A stretch of 64,000 nucleotides of DNA, taken from the NCBI GenBank assembly GCA_965229545.1, contig OZ245887.1:558001-622000 (forward strand), given 5' to 3'. How positions within the stretch are numbered: position 1 is the first letter of the stretch; each line of letters opens with the position of its first letter. The notes below the pieces were generated by a model that was not told where the DNA came from, made no database searches, and saw only the letters and a list, made by a program, of their open reading frames with translations. Both the position numbers and the translations under genes were made by a program. The stretch comes from Megaera sp965229545. Lineage in GTDB: Bacteria > Pseudomonadota > Alphaproteobacteria > Rickettsiales > Rickettsiaceae. Shown here in pieces: positions 46,302-55,379 of this stretch.

Positions 46302-46547
46302 ATGGCAACTAAAAAAGCTGGTGGTAGTTCAAGGAACGGTCGTGACTCAGCTGGTCGAAGATTAGGAGCAAAAAAATCTGACGGTCAAGCTGTAATTCCT
46401 GGCAATATAATATACAGACAAAGAGGAACCAAAATTTTTCCAGGCAAAAATGTGGGTATAGGTAAAGACCACACTCTGTTTGCTTTAACCGCAGGAAAAG
46501 TTGAATTTATATCAAAAAAAGATCGGAAACTGGTAAGCGTTGTATAA
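46302..46547 (+). CDS. rpmA: 50S ribosomal protein L27
   Basis: Large-subunit protein whose N-terminus reaches the peptidyl-transferase centre. MATKKAGGSSRNGRDSAGRR and GNIIYRQRGTKIFPGKNVG are the L27 signature. The 81 residues are slightly short but complete. The often-following obgE is not present; a 382-base gap follows. Confidence 0.97.
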   Translation: MATKKAGGSSRNGRDSAGRRLGAKKSDGQAVIPGNIIYRQRGTKIFPGKNVGIGKDHTLFALTAGKVEFISKKDRKLVSVV

Positions 46548-46929
46548 ATCAAGTATGTTATAGGGAATACGAGATTTTAATAAGTAATAAGTACGTTTCT
46601 TACCAAAAAGTTTTTAATTACATCATTTTTTTGCTATACTGAAAAATGACAGTTTCGTGATCTTTCCTTTTCAATCCGATAGCTAGATAAGCTATTATTA
46701 TTGAGATTCTGAGCTAAAATTTAAGCATAAACTTTTTATATTTTCTCGAATTAAAATAGCTTTCTAACCGTTAATATATTGCATCTTACGTAATTGTTAA
46801 AATAGAATTATGTTTCTATATTATCGAGTAACGTTAAATACTAGTAGATATAACGCATATGATTTAAGTCGGATTAACTTAGAGGATATATTGTAATAAC
46901 AAAATATTAAATACTTCTCTATTTCGCAC
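46548..46929. other. Intergenic gap with a small hairpin
   Basis: No gene or RNA is recognised in these 382 bases between rpmA and the end of ettA. A 6-bp stem, ATAGCT...AGCTAT, lies at 46679-46695 but is not followed by a T tract. The two flanking genes converge, so transcription from both sides likely ends here. Confidence 0.45.
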
Positions 46930-48597
46930 TTACACCAATTTTTTATGCTTATATTTAGGATTTCTGGCGTCTTCTCCCATATAGTTGGTAACGTAATTAT
47001 GATAATCTTCATAGTTTCCTTCAAACCATGAGGCACTTCCGTCTTTATCATAAGCGATAATATGGGTAGCTATTCGGTCTAAAAACCACCGGTCGTGGCT
47101 TATTACAAAAACACAACCAGCAAAATCAAGGATAGCATCTTCTAAAGCTCTTAAAGTGTCTACATCTAAATCATTTGATGGTTCATCCAGTAGAATAACA
47201 TTAGCACCGGATTTTAACAATTTAGCTAGGTGAACCCTATTTCTTTCTCCACCAGATAATTGGCCTACCTTTTTTTGTTGAGCGCCGCCTTTAAAATTAA
47301 AAGCTGAGCAATAAGCCCTACTTTTAATTGACATACCTCCTAGTTCTAAAACTTCTAACCCTTCGGATATTTCTTCCCACACTGTTTTATTATCGTCTAA
47401 GTGATCTCTCGACTGATCTACATAACCAAGTTTTACTGTATCTCCTATATTAACTTTTCCACTATCAGCCTGTATTTTACCAGTTAAAATGTTAAACAGT
47501 GTAGATTTACCAGCCCCATTAGGGCCAATTATACCAACAATTGCTCCAGGGGGAACTCTAAAACTAAAATCGGAAAGCAGCACTTTATCGCCAAATTTTT
47601 TTGATAAATCTTCAACCTCAATAACTAAATCTCCTAGCCTTGACCCATTTGGGATAATAATTTGGGCAGTGCCATTAACTTCTTCCTTTTTCTTATTAAG
47701 CAGTTCTTGATAAGCATTTATCCTCGCTTTGCTTTTTGCTTGACGTCCTTTGGGAGAAGCTTGAACCCATTCCAATTCTTTTTTTAATTGTTTTGATCTA
47801 TCTCCTTCTTCCTTTTCCTCTTTGCTGATTTTTTCGTGTTTCTGCTTTAGCCAGTCTGAATAGTTAGAATGCCAAGGTACACAATTACCTCTATCAATTT
47901 CTAATATCCATTCTGCAACATTATCTAGAAAATAACGATCGTGGGTAATTGCAACCACCGTCCCTTTATATTCTTTTAAATAAGTCTCGAGCCAAGATAC
48001 TGATTCCGCATCTAAATGGTTAGTCGGTTCATCAAGTAGAATCATATCAGGCTTTTCTAGAAGTAATTTACATAAGGCCACTCGACGTTTTTCGCCTCCA
48101 GATATCTGATTTATATTGGCATTTTTAGCAGGGCAACGCAAAGCGTTCATAGCAATCTCTATTTCTCTCTCTATCCCCCAACCGTCACATATATCTATTT
48201 TTTCTTGCAAATCTACCTGACGTGCAAGTAAATCATTCATTTCTTCATCCGACATTTCCTCGGCAAACCTATTACTAACCTCGTTAAATTCATCAAGCAG
48301 AGCTGTTTTCTCTTTTAGTCCCTCCATAATGTTTTCAAAAACATTATTTTCAGGATCTAAATGAGGTTCTTGAGGCAAATAACCAATTTTTATTCCTTCA
48401 GCAACGAAAGCTTCCCCCTCATATTCTTTATCAAGGCCAGCCATAATCCTAAGAAGGGTTGACTTACCAGCACCATTATGGCCTATTATACCAATCTTGG
48501 CTCCTGGTAAAAATGATAACCAGGTTTCTTTTAGAATTTCTTTACCATTGATAGACTTGCTTAAGCCCTTCATAACATATACATATTGATAAGACAT
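46930..48597 (-). CDS. ettA: Energy-dependent translational throttle protein EttA (ABC-F)
   Basis: ABC-F ATPase that binds the ribosomal E site and adjusts elongation to the ATP/ADP ratio. It has two ABC domains: Walker A GHNGAGKSTLLR and GPNGAGKSTLFN, and signatures ISGGEKRRVALC and LSGGERNRVHLA. The linker LEWVQASPKGRQAKSKARI and the arm typical of EttA lie between. The 555 residues are right. It stands alone on the minus strand with the transaldolase gene 23 bases upstream. Confidence 0.95.
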   Translation of the reverse strand: MSYQYVYVMKGLSKSINGKEILKETWLSFLPGAKIGIIGHNGAGKSTLLRIMAGLDKEYEGEAFVAEGIKIGYLPQEPHLDPENNVFENIMEGLKEKTALLDEFNEVSNRFAEEMSDEEMNDLLARQVDLQEKIDICDGWGIEREIEIAMNALRCPAKNANINQISGGEKRRVALCKLLLEKPDMILLDEPTNHLDAESVSWLETYLKEYKGTVVAITHDRYFLDNVAEWILEIDRGNCVPWHSNYSDWLKQKHEKISKEEKEEGDRSKQLKKELEWVQASPKGRQAKSKARINAYQELLNKKKEEVNGTAQIIIPNGSRLGDLVIEVEDLSKKFGDKVLLSDFSFRVPPGAIVGIIGPNGAGKSTLFNILTGKIQADSGKVNIGDTVKLGYVDQSRDHLDDNKTVWEEISEGLEVLELGGMSIKSRAYCSAFNFKGGAQQKKVGQLSGGERNRVHLAKLLKSGANVILLDEPSNDLDVDTLRALEDAILDFAGCVFVISHDRWFLDRIATHIIAYDKDGSASWFEGNYEDYHNYVTNYMGEDARNPKYKHKKLV

Positions 48598-48620
48598 TAT
48601 TTATTCTCTTGATAATTAAT

Positions 48621-49271
48621 TTAAATTTTTTTTCCAGACTTTGCCCAATCTTCGTTAAATTTCTTCAGACCTACATCAGTTAGGTGATGGCTAATCATTT
48701 CCGACAAGACCTTAGCTGGTGCAGTTACTACATCAGCTCCACAAAGTGCTACTTGTTCTATGTGTTTAAGGGTACGAATTGAGGCAGCAAGAATTTCTGT
48801 TTTAATTCCATAATGATTATATGCTGTTCTTATATCAGCAATCAGCCCTACTCCATCTTTACCAATGTCTTCCAACCTACCGACAAAAGGAGAAACATAG
48901 GTTGCTCCAGCTTTAGCTGCTAATAATGCCTGATTCAAGGAAAAACATAAAGTCATATTTACTTTAATATTTTGTTTTGCAAAATATTTACAAGCCTTTA
49001 TCCCATCCCATGTCAGAGGAAGTTTAATTACTAAACTATCATTTATTTCTAGAATTTTATTTCCCTCTGCAATCATACTAGCATAATCATTAGATGCCAC
49101 TTCTATGCTAACATCTCCTTTCAAAATAGCAGTAATTTTAGAAATGACTTCTGTGAAATCCATTGATACATAAGACATCAAAGTAGGATTGGTAGTAATC
49201 CCATCAATAATGCCATAATCATAAAATCTTTTTATTTCAGTTAAGTCTACACTATCTAAAAATATTTTCAT
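48621..49271 (-). CDS. Transaldolase / fructose-6-phosphate aldolase family
   Basis: TIM-barrel enzyme of the short transaldolase type. The catalytic lysine is in VIKLPLTWDGI near residue 85; IFLDSVDLTEIKRF and GITTNPTLMS open the protein, and NMTLCFSLNQALLAAKAGATY follows. The 216 residues match the FSA/TalC class. Transaldolase would connect pentose and hexose phosphates; whether it acts as transaldolase or aldolase is not decided by sequence. It ends the par operon region, 2 bases after parB. Confidence 0.87.
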   Translation of the reverse strand: MKIFLDSVDLTEIKRFYDYGIIDGITTNPTLMSYVSMDFTEVISKITAILKGDVSIEVASNDYASMIAEGNKILEINDSLVIKLPLTWDGIKACKYFAKQNIKVNMTLCFSLNQALLAAKAGATYVSPFVGRLEDIGKDGVGLIADIRTAYNHYGIKTEILAASIRTLKHIEQVALCGADVVTAPAKVLSEMISHHLTDVGLKKFNEDWAKSGKKI

Positions 49272-49273
49272 AT

Positions 49274-50131
49274 TCAGTTGATTTTTGTTAGGATTGAATC
49301 GAGTTCTTCAAGATTTGAATAGTGAAAGGATATTTTACCACCATTCCATGAATTTTCTACCACAACTTTCACCCCATATTTCTCACTAAGCGATTGGCCT
49401 AAGATTATAAAGTCATTATCTACTTCAGGATCTTTGTTATTTTCAAGTTTCTGTTTTTTTATCCGATTAGAAGTTTCATTTTTTCTAGTTAACTCCTCAG
49501 TTTGTCGGACATTTAAATCATTCGCTATAACTTTACCTGCTAACTCTTCTGCATTCTCAAGGCCAATCAAACATCTTGCGTGCCCCATACTGAGCTGACC
49601 ATTATTAACCATTAGCTTAATAGATACCGGTAAATTATTTAACCTTAGCAGGTTTGCTACATGACTACGACTTTTACCAACTGCATCTGCTAGCTCTGCT
49701 TGAGTATAACCAAACTCTTTTATCAATCTCTCATATCCTTCCGCTTCTTCTATGGCTGTTAATTCTTCACGTTGAATGTTTTCAATAAGGGCAATTTCAA
49801 GAATCTCCTTATTGGATAAATTTTTAATTATTACCGGCACTTCTTTCAAACCAGCCATTTTACAAGCTCTATATCTTCTTTCTCCTGCTATAATTTGATA
49901 TTTACCATTAACAGTTGGTCCAACTATTATTGGTTGCACTAATCCATTACTTATTATTGAGTTAGCCAATTCTCGTAGCTTTTCTTCATTAAAGTTTTTA
50001 CGTGGCTGGTATTTCCCTACTTCAATTTGTTCAATATTTAACAGGTTATTCGGAGTAGTTCCTGTATCTGCTGGTAACACTTCCTCTTTTAGTAATGATG
50101 ATAATCCTCTCCCTAAAACCCTATTATTCAT
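49274..50131 (-). CDS. parB: Chromosome partitioning protein ParB
   Basis: CTP-dependent clamp that loads at parS and spreads. The opening is GRGLSSLLKEE, the CTP-binding GERRYRACKMAG is near residue 77, and the helix-turn-helix is FGYTQAELADAVGKSRSHVANL. A C-terminal dimerisation part follows. The 285 residues are normal. GAGGT lies 8 bases before the ATG as ribosome binding site. It follows parA by 15 bases. Confidence 0.95.
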   Translation of the reverse strand: MNNRVLGRGLSSLLKEEVLPADTGTTPNNLLNIEQIEVGKYQPRKNFNEEKLRELANSIISNGLVQPIIVGPTVNGKYQIIAGERRYRACKMAGLKEVPVIIKNLSNKEILEIALIENIQREELTAIEEAEGYERLIKEFGYTQAELADAVGKSRSHVANLLRLNNLPVSIKLMVNNGQLSMGHARCLIGLENAEELAGKVIANDLNVRQTEELTRKNETSNRIKKQKLENNKDPEVDNDFIILGQSLSEKYGVKVVVENSWNGGKISFHYSNLEELDSILTKIN

Positions 50132-50146
50132 GTTCTCTCACCTCTC

Positions 50147-50935
50147 TTAAGCTGTTTTAAGCTCTTTATTTACTTCGTTATCAATAATTTCCTTAGCAAG
50201 ATCTATATAAGCTCTTGAACCAGAGCATCTATAATCATATATAATTGCAGCTTTACCATGAGAAGGGGCTTCGGAAACTTTCACATTTCTTGGTATTGTA
50301 GTTTTATAAACTAGTTTACCAAGACATGCTCTTACATCATTCTCTACCTGCTCGGTTAACTTGTTCCTTTTGTCATACATTGTAAACAGAATACCACCTA
50401 TTTTTATTCCGGGATTCATTTTTTTTTCTACAATTTCTACAGTTTTTAATAAATGGCTTAACCCCTCAAGCGAATAAAAATCACAAAGCATAGGTATTAA
50501 AACTTCATCACAGGCTACCAAAGCATTTAATGTAATCAAACCAAGAGAAGGAGGAGAATCAATAATTATATAATCGAAATCACTTTTTATTTCCTCAAGT
50601 TTTTCTAGCAAAATATTTTCATAGTTTTTAAGATGTATTAAGTCAAGCTCAATAGCAGCCAGATTTGTATTTGCACTCACAATTGATAGATTAGGTACTG
50701 CTGTAGCAAGAATAGCATCACGGATAGAATTTAATCCATTAAATACGTTATAGGAGGTAATTTTTCTTTCAGTCTGCTTTATTCCAAGTCCACTACTAGT
50801 ATTACCTTGCGAATCGATATCAATAATTAAAACCTTTTTATCCATAACAGCAAAAATGGTAGCTAAATTTACCGCGGTCGTAGTTTTGCCCACTCCTCCT
50901 TTTTGATTTACAACTGAGATAACCTTTGCCTTCAT
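50147..50935 (-). CDS. parA: Chromosome partitioning ATPase ParA
   Basis: Walker-type ATPase that moves ParB-parS complexes over the nucleoid. The deviant Walker A is NQKGGVGKTTTAVNLAT near residue 10, Walker B is YIIIDSPPSLGLIT, and IDSQGNTSSGLG is the A' motif. The 262 residues are normal. It overlaps rsmG by 4 bases, in the conserved mnmG-rsmG-parA-parB order. Confidence 0.95.
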   Translation of the reverse strand: MKAKVISVVNQKGGVGKTTTAVNLATIFAVMDKKVLIIDIDSQGNTSSGLGIKQTERKITSYNVFNGLNSIRDAILATAVPNLSIVSANTNLAAIELDLIHLKNYENILLEKLEEIKSDFDYIIIDSPPSLGLITLNALVACDEVLIPMLCDFYSLEGLSHLLKTVEIVEKKMNPGIKIGGILFTMYDKRNKLTEQVENDVRACLGKLVYKTTIPRNVKVSEAPSHGKAAIIYDYRCSGSRAYIDLAKEIIDNEVNKELKTA

Positions 50936-51522
50936 ACTAATTTTTTTATGTTAGATATTTCAATGATTTTACCTTCCCTTGAGGTTATGCTATCATGGAG
51001 ATTAATGTCGAATAGCCAATTTTTTTGAGCCTCTGTTATTTCTTTCTCATAATTCTTACCTTTTAGCAATAACATTTTTTTTTGTATTTTTATTCCTGTA
51101 GTTACTTCAAGTATATTATTTACACTACTAAACCCCCTTGAGGTTAGAACATCGCAATTCATGGTAAATTTTTCACCTACTCTTTTGTCAATTATAACAA
51201 TTTTATTTAAGGATAATTTAGCAGCTTGGGCTAAAAAAACTGACTTTTTTTTGTCAGATTCCACAAGTACTATATTTTTTACCCCCCCCATAGATAAAAC
51301 AATACCAGGAAATCCTGCTCCAGAACCAATATCTATAATATTGTCTAAAAAATCAATATATTTCAGTAATTGCAAAGAATCTAAAATATGTCTTTCCCAA
51401 ATATCTTTCTCAGAATTCCTTGATATTAAATTGATTGCCTTATTCCATTTAAGTAATAAATTTTGATAATTTAACAGAGCTTCCTTTACTTCACGTGAAA
51501 CATTTAAATTATCAATCATCAT
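50932..51522 (-). CDS. rsmG: 16S rRNA (guanine-527-N7)-methyltransferase RsmG
   Basis: SAM-dependent methyltransferase of the small ribosomal subunit. The SAM loop is IIDIGSGAGFPGIVLSM near residue 62, and LLKWNKAINLISR and ERHILDSLQLLKYI precede it. The 196 residues are normal. It overlaps mnmG and parA by 4 bases each. A parS-like site lies in its first codons. Confidence 0.93.
   Translation of the reverse strand: MMIDNLNVSREVKEALLNYQNLLLKWNKAINLISRNSEKDIWERHILDSLQLLKYIDFLDNIIDIGSGAGFPGIVLSMGGVKNIVLVESDKKKSVFLAQAAKLSLNKIVIIDKRVGEKFTMNCDVLTSRGFSSVNNILEVTTGIKIQKKMLLLKGKNYEKEITEAQKNWLFDINLHDSITSREGKIIEISNIKKLV
51487..51502. promoter_or_regulatory. parS: parS-like site inside rsmG
   Basis: TACTTCACGTGAAACA matches 14 of 16 bases of the widely conserved chromosomal parS TGTTTCACGTGAAACA, including the whole core TTCACGTGAAACA. 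It lies about 0.6 kb from parA, where ParB sites are often found. It encodes VSRE of RsmG. Confidence 0.75.
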
Positions 51523-53372
51523 TTGTTATATTTACTTTTTAAGTAAATTATCACAGTAGTCAGAGCAGAAGGAGTAATACCCGATATTCTCCGGGCTGCA
51601 CCTATAGATCTTGGTTTATGAAAATTGAGCTTTTCTCTAGTTTCCACAGATAAACTTTTAATGGAGTTATAGTCAATACCTTGGGGAATTTCTAAATTTT
51701 CTTCTTGTGTAAACAACTTTATATCAGCTAATTGCCTTTTTAAATAAGAAGAGTATTTTGATTCAGTTTCGTGGTATTTCAGATGATTAGTATTTTCCTC
51801 TTTTAATTCCGGAAAGAATTGCAAAGTTTTTTCTAGTCCAAATTCTGGTAAACCGAGCAAAATAAAGGCGGTTTTATGAGAGCCATCTTGTGCTATTGTA
51901 TGACCCTTTTTTTGAAGTTCACTAGTAGTTAGACTAAGCTTATCAAGCTTATGCTTTAATCTTTCTAGTTTAGCAACCTTTTCTTCAAATTTGCTCTTCC
52001 TAAGATCAGAAACAATACCAGCACTTATAGCGAAAGGGGTAAGCCTAATATCTGCATTATCACTTCTTAAAGTGAGTCTATATTCAGAACGAGAGGTAAA
52101 TATTCTATATGGCTCAACTGTGCCGAAATTTATAAGATCATCAATCATAACTCCTATATACGCATCGGCTCGTGTTAAAGTGAATTTTTCCCGATTTTGG
52201 GCAGAAAAGGCAGCATTAATACCAGCTATTATCCCTTGGGCAGCAGCCTCCTCATAACCGGTAGTACCATTTATTTGACCTGCAAGGAATAACCCTTTTA
52301 TTTTTTTCGTTTCTAATGTATCTAAAAGTTCCCGCGGATCTACAAAATCATATTCAATAGCATAGCCCAGTCTAATCATTTTTGCATTTTCTAAACCTGG
52401 TATCGATTTCAAAATTTCAATTTGAACATTTTTAGGTAAGGACGTAGAAATACCATTGGGATAAATAGTATGGTCATTTAATCCTTCCGGTTCTAGAAAA
52501 ATTTGGTGACTGTCTTTAGAAGCAAATTTAACTATTTTGTCTTCTATGGAAGGGCAATACCTAGGCCCTATACCTTCGATTTGACCAGAATACATTGCAG
52601 ATAAATGCAGACTATCTTTAATAATTTGATGGGTAATACTAGTGGTCCTTGTAATGTAACAATTAATTTGAGGAACTTCAACTTTATCAGTAAGTTCAGA
52701 AAATGGTGTGGGCAATAAGTCTCCAGGTTGGAGTTCAACTTTACTATAGTCAATGGTTCTACCATCAATTCTTGGCGGAGTACCGGTTTTTAGTCTTCCT
52801 ACTGTAAAATTATTATTACGAAGAGTTTTTGACAAACCGTAAGAAGGCTCTTCTCCTACCCTCCCTGCAGGTATCTTTGTTTGCCCAATATGGATCAAAC
52901 CAGATAAAAAAGTTCCTGTTGTTAAGACAACTGAAGAACACTCAATATTGCCAGACTTTTTAGTTACTACACTTGTTACCTTACCTTCCTTAATTATTAT
53001 GTCTTCAACCGAATCATATAGAATAGTTAAATTAATATAATCATTCAAGGTAGCAAACATTGCTTTTTTATACAATAACCTATCAGCTTGAGCTCTTGGT
53101 CCCCATACAGCCGGACCCTTGCTTTCATTAAGCATTTTGTAATGGATACCGGCTTTGTCTATGACCCTTGCCATTATACCATCAAGAGCGTCTATTTCCT
53201 TAACTAAGGTTCCCTTACCAACTCCACCTATGGCAGGATTACAGGACATCTCCCCTAAATTTTCTGGCTTGAAAGTAATTAATAAGGTAGCACTTCCGGC
53301 TCGTGCAGAAGCTGCTGCAGCTTCACAACCGGCATGTCCACCACCTACAACAATTACATCAAATTCTTTCAT
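51519..53372 (-). CDS. mnmG: tRNA uridine-5-carboxymethylaminomethyl modification enzyme MnmG
   Basis: FAD enzyme that with MnmE modifies wobble uridine in several tRNAs. The dinucleotide-binding loop is GGGHAGCEAAAASARAG near residue 9; SCNPAIGGVGKGTLVKEIDAL and GLFLAGQINGTTGYEEAAAQG are the two family signatures. The 617 residues are normal. It heads mnmG-rsmG-parA-parB and follows ndk by 13 bases. A parS-like site overlaps its start codon. Confidence 0.95.
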   Translation of the reverse strand: MKEFDVIVVGGGHAGCEAAAASARAGSATLLITFKPENLGEMSCNPAIGGVGKGTLVKEIDALDGIMARVIDKAGIHYKMLNESKGPAVWGPRAQADRLLYKKAMFATLNDYINLTILYDSVEDIIIKEGKVTSVVTKKSGNIECSSVVLTTGTFLSGLIHIGQTKIPAGRVGEEPSYGLSKTLRNNNFTVGRLKTGTPPRIDGRTIDYSKVELQPGDLLPTPFSELTDKVEVPQINCYITRTTSITHQIIKDSLHLSAMYSGQIEGIGPRYCPSIEDKIVKFASKDSHQIFLEPEGLNDHTIYPNGISTSLPKNVQIEILKSIPGLENAKMIRLGYAIEYDFVDPRELLDTLETKKIKGLFLAGQINGTTGYEEAAAQGIIAGINAAFSAQNREKFTLTRADAYIGVMIDDLINFGTVEPYRIFTSRSEYRLTLRSDNADIRLTPFAISAGIVSDLRKSKFEEKVAKLERLKHKLDKLSLTTSELQKKGHTIAQDGSHKTAFILLGLPEFGLEKTLQFFPELKEENTNHLKYHETESKYSSYLKRQLADIKLFTQEENLEIPQGIDYNSIKSLSVETREKLNFHKPRSIGAARRISGITPSALTTVIIYLKSKYNK

Positions 53373-53385
53373 TTCACGTGAAACA
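53370..53385. promoter_or_regulatory. parS: parS-like site at the mnmG start codon
   Basis: CATTTCACGTGAAACA matches 14 of 16 bases of parS TGTTTCACGTGAAACA, with the whole palindrome TTTCACGTGAAA intact. It covers the mnmG ATG and the gap to ndk. Together with the site in rsmG it gives two sites 1.9 kb apart beside parAB. Confidence 0.75.
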
Positions 53386-53808
53386 TTATTTTAAGATTTC
53401 TTCTTTTTTAAAGAAAAAAGCTATTTCCCTTTTAGCACTATCAATACTATCAGAACCGTGGATGCTATTAGCCTCAATATCTATAGCAAAATTTTTTCTT
53501 ATAGTTCCTTCGGCTGCATCTGCCGGATTAGTGCCCCCCATTATTTCTCTGTTTTTAGCTACAGCGTTCTCACCTTTTAAGACTTGTAACACGACAGGAG
53601 CAGAAATCATATACTCTACTAGTCCTGAAAAAAATGACTTCGCTTTATGTTCTGCATAAAATTCCTCTGCCTGTTCTTTTGTTAATTTAACCATTTTTTG
53701 AGCTGCAATTTCTAAACCTCCATTTTCAAGATAAGAATTTATTTTTCCTATTAAGTTTCTTTTAATCGCATCTGGTTTTATGATTGAAAAAGTATATTCT
53801 ATTGCCAT
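53386..53808 (-). CDS. ndk: Nucleoside diphosphate kinase
   Basis: Equalises nucleoside triphosphate pools by a phosphohistidine intermediate. The opening is YTFSIIKPDAIKRNLIGKI, and the active histidine lies in NSIHGSDSIDSAKREIAFFF near residue 116. The 140 residues are standard. It lies 13 bases upstream of mnmG on the same strand. Confidence 0.96.
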   Translation of the reverse strand: MAIEYTFSIIKPDAIKRNLIGKINSYLENGGLEIAAQKMVKLTKEQAEEFYAEHKAKSFFSGLVEYMISAPVVLQVLKGENAVAKNREIMGGTNPADAAEGTIRKNFAIDIEANSIHGSDSIDSAKREIAFFFKKEEILK

Positions 53809-53900
53809 AATTTAACCTGTATTCATTGTTGGAATTAGAGCATTATTTATAGAGTTTTTAAGAGATTTTTCAAGTATTATTTTCGACTTGGACTATAGAT

Positions 53901-55313
53901 TTAAGTTTTATTAACCTTTTTCCAAATAGTCGTACCATCATGCTTATCTTCTATAGCGATACCAAGTTCAAGTAGATTACTCCTTATTTGATCGGCTAGT
54001 TGCCAATTTTTTTGTTTTTTAGCATTAGACCTTTGGTCAACTAACTGAGTAATATAATTGTGATCAAGGCCCCCCTTAAACCAATTTTTGCTATCTAGAC
54101 GAATTAAACCTAAAAACTGAGCACAATGTACCATTTTCTTAGCAGCAGCTATTTTGGCTCTATGATCATCAGTTTTGTGGAATTCTTTAGCAAAATCATT
54201 AATTAATTTAATAGCCAGGGGAGTATTTAAATCATCTAATAGGCTATCAAAAAATGCACTAGGGATATCTATATCCGTCAAATCTAGTCGAACTGAATCT
54301 TCATTATTAAGGTTTAATTCCTCAATTATGCGATACCAATAATTAAGCATTTTTTCTGCATCATCAAGTGCTTTTTTATTGTAATCTAAAGGTTTGCGGT
54401 AATGCGCACTAATTAACAAAAGGCGGATTATATCACCTTTTATTTGCTTATCTCTAAGGTCTTTTACCGTTATAAAGTTACCTAGGGATTTACTCATTTT
54501 TTCATTATCAACAGTTAAAAACCCATTATGTACCCAATATTTCGCATATTTAGAATTAGGAAAAGCAGAACAGTTCTGCGCAATTTCATTAGTATGGTGG
54601 GGAAAAATCAAATCTATTCCCCCTCCATGGATATCAAAAGTAGAACCAAGAAATGTATTACTCATTGCAGAACATTCTATATGCCAGCCTGGTCTTCCTA
54701 TTCCAAATGGACTCATAAATTTAGCTGACTCATCATCCTTCTCATGGGCTGGTTTCCACAGAACAAAATCTTCTGGATTATGTTTATTTATATCGGTTTC
54801 AATTCTTCCACTTTCGCTCATTTCTTCAACCGTTCTACAGGAAAGGGCTGTATAATTTTTTGCTTTTGAAACGTTAAAATAAACGTGCTGATTAGATTCA
54901 TACGCTACCCCTAGATTCAATAGTCTTTGAATTATGTCAATCATTTGCGAAATATGCTCTGTAGCTTTTGGCTCTTTAGTGGGTTTTAAACAGCCTAGAT
55001 AATGCATATCATTGTCATAATCAATAATAGTTTGCCTTGTTAATTCAGATATCGGAATATTGAGTTTAGAAGCCCTATCTATGATTTTATCATCAATATC
55101 AGTAATATTTCTTACATACAGAACGTTATCGAGGCCATACAGTTTTATCAAAATTCTATATAAAATATCATATACTACTGCGGATCGTGCGTTACCAATA
55201 TGTGGATGATCATAAACTGTCGGACCACAAACATACATTTTGATCAAATTTGCATCTAACGGATTAAAAACTTCCCTTTTTCTTGTAAGTGTATTAAATA
55301 ATGATAATTTCAT
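53901..55313 (-). CDS. cysS: Cysteine--tRNA ligase
   Basis: Class I aminoacyl-tRNA synthetase. Opening YVCGPTVYDHPHIGNARSA carries the zinc cysteine and the HIGH-like motif, WHIECSAMSN carries a second zinc-site cysteine, HGGGIDLIFPHHTNEIAQ is family-specific, and KMSKSLGNF is the KMSKS loop. The 470 residues are normal. It diverges from the broken sensor kinase gene. Confidence 0.96.
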   Translation of the reverse strand: MKLSLFNTLTRKREVFNPLDANLIKMYVCGPTVYDHPHIGNARSAVVYDILYRILIKLYGLDNVLYVRNITDIDDKIIDRASKLNIPISELTRQTIIDYDNDMHYLGCLKPTKEPKATEHISQMIDIIQRLLNLGVAYESNQHVYFNVSKAKNYTALSCRTVEEMSESGRIETDINKHNPEDFVLWKPAHEKDDESAKFMSPFGIGRPGWHIECSAMSNTFLGSTFDIHGGGIDLIFPHHTNEIAQNCSAFPNSKYAKYWVHNGFLTVDNEKMSKSLGNFITVKDLRDKQIKGDIIRLLLISAHYRKPLDYNKKALDDAEKMLNYWYRIIEELNLNNEDSVRLDLTDIDIPSAFFDSLLDDLNTPLAIKLINDFAKEFHKTDDHRAKIAAAKKMVHCAQFLGLIRLDSKNWFKGGLDHNYITQLVDQRSNAKKQKNWQLADQIRSNLLELGIAIEDKHDGTTIWKKVNKT

Positions 55314-55379
55314 ATTCTAGGCAAACCAAATTAAATTTCGATCATTTTACAATATCAAGCTATCAATTAAAAACAATTT

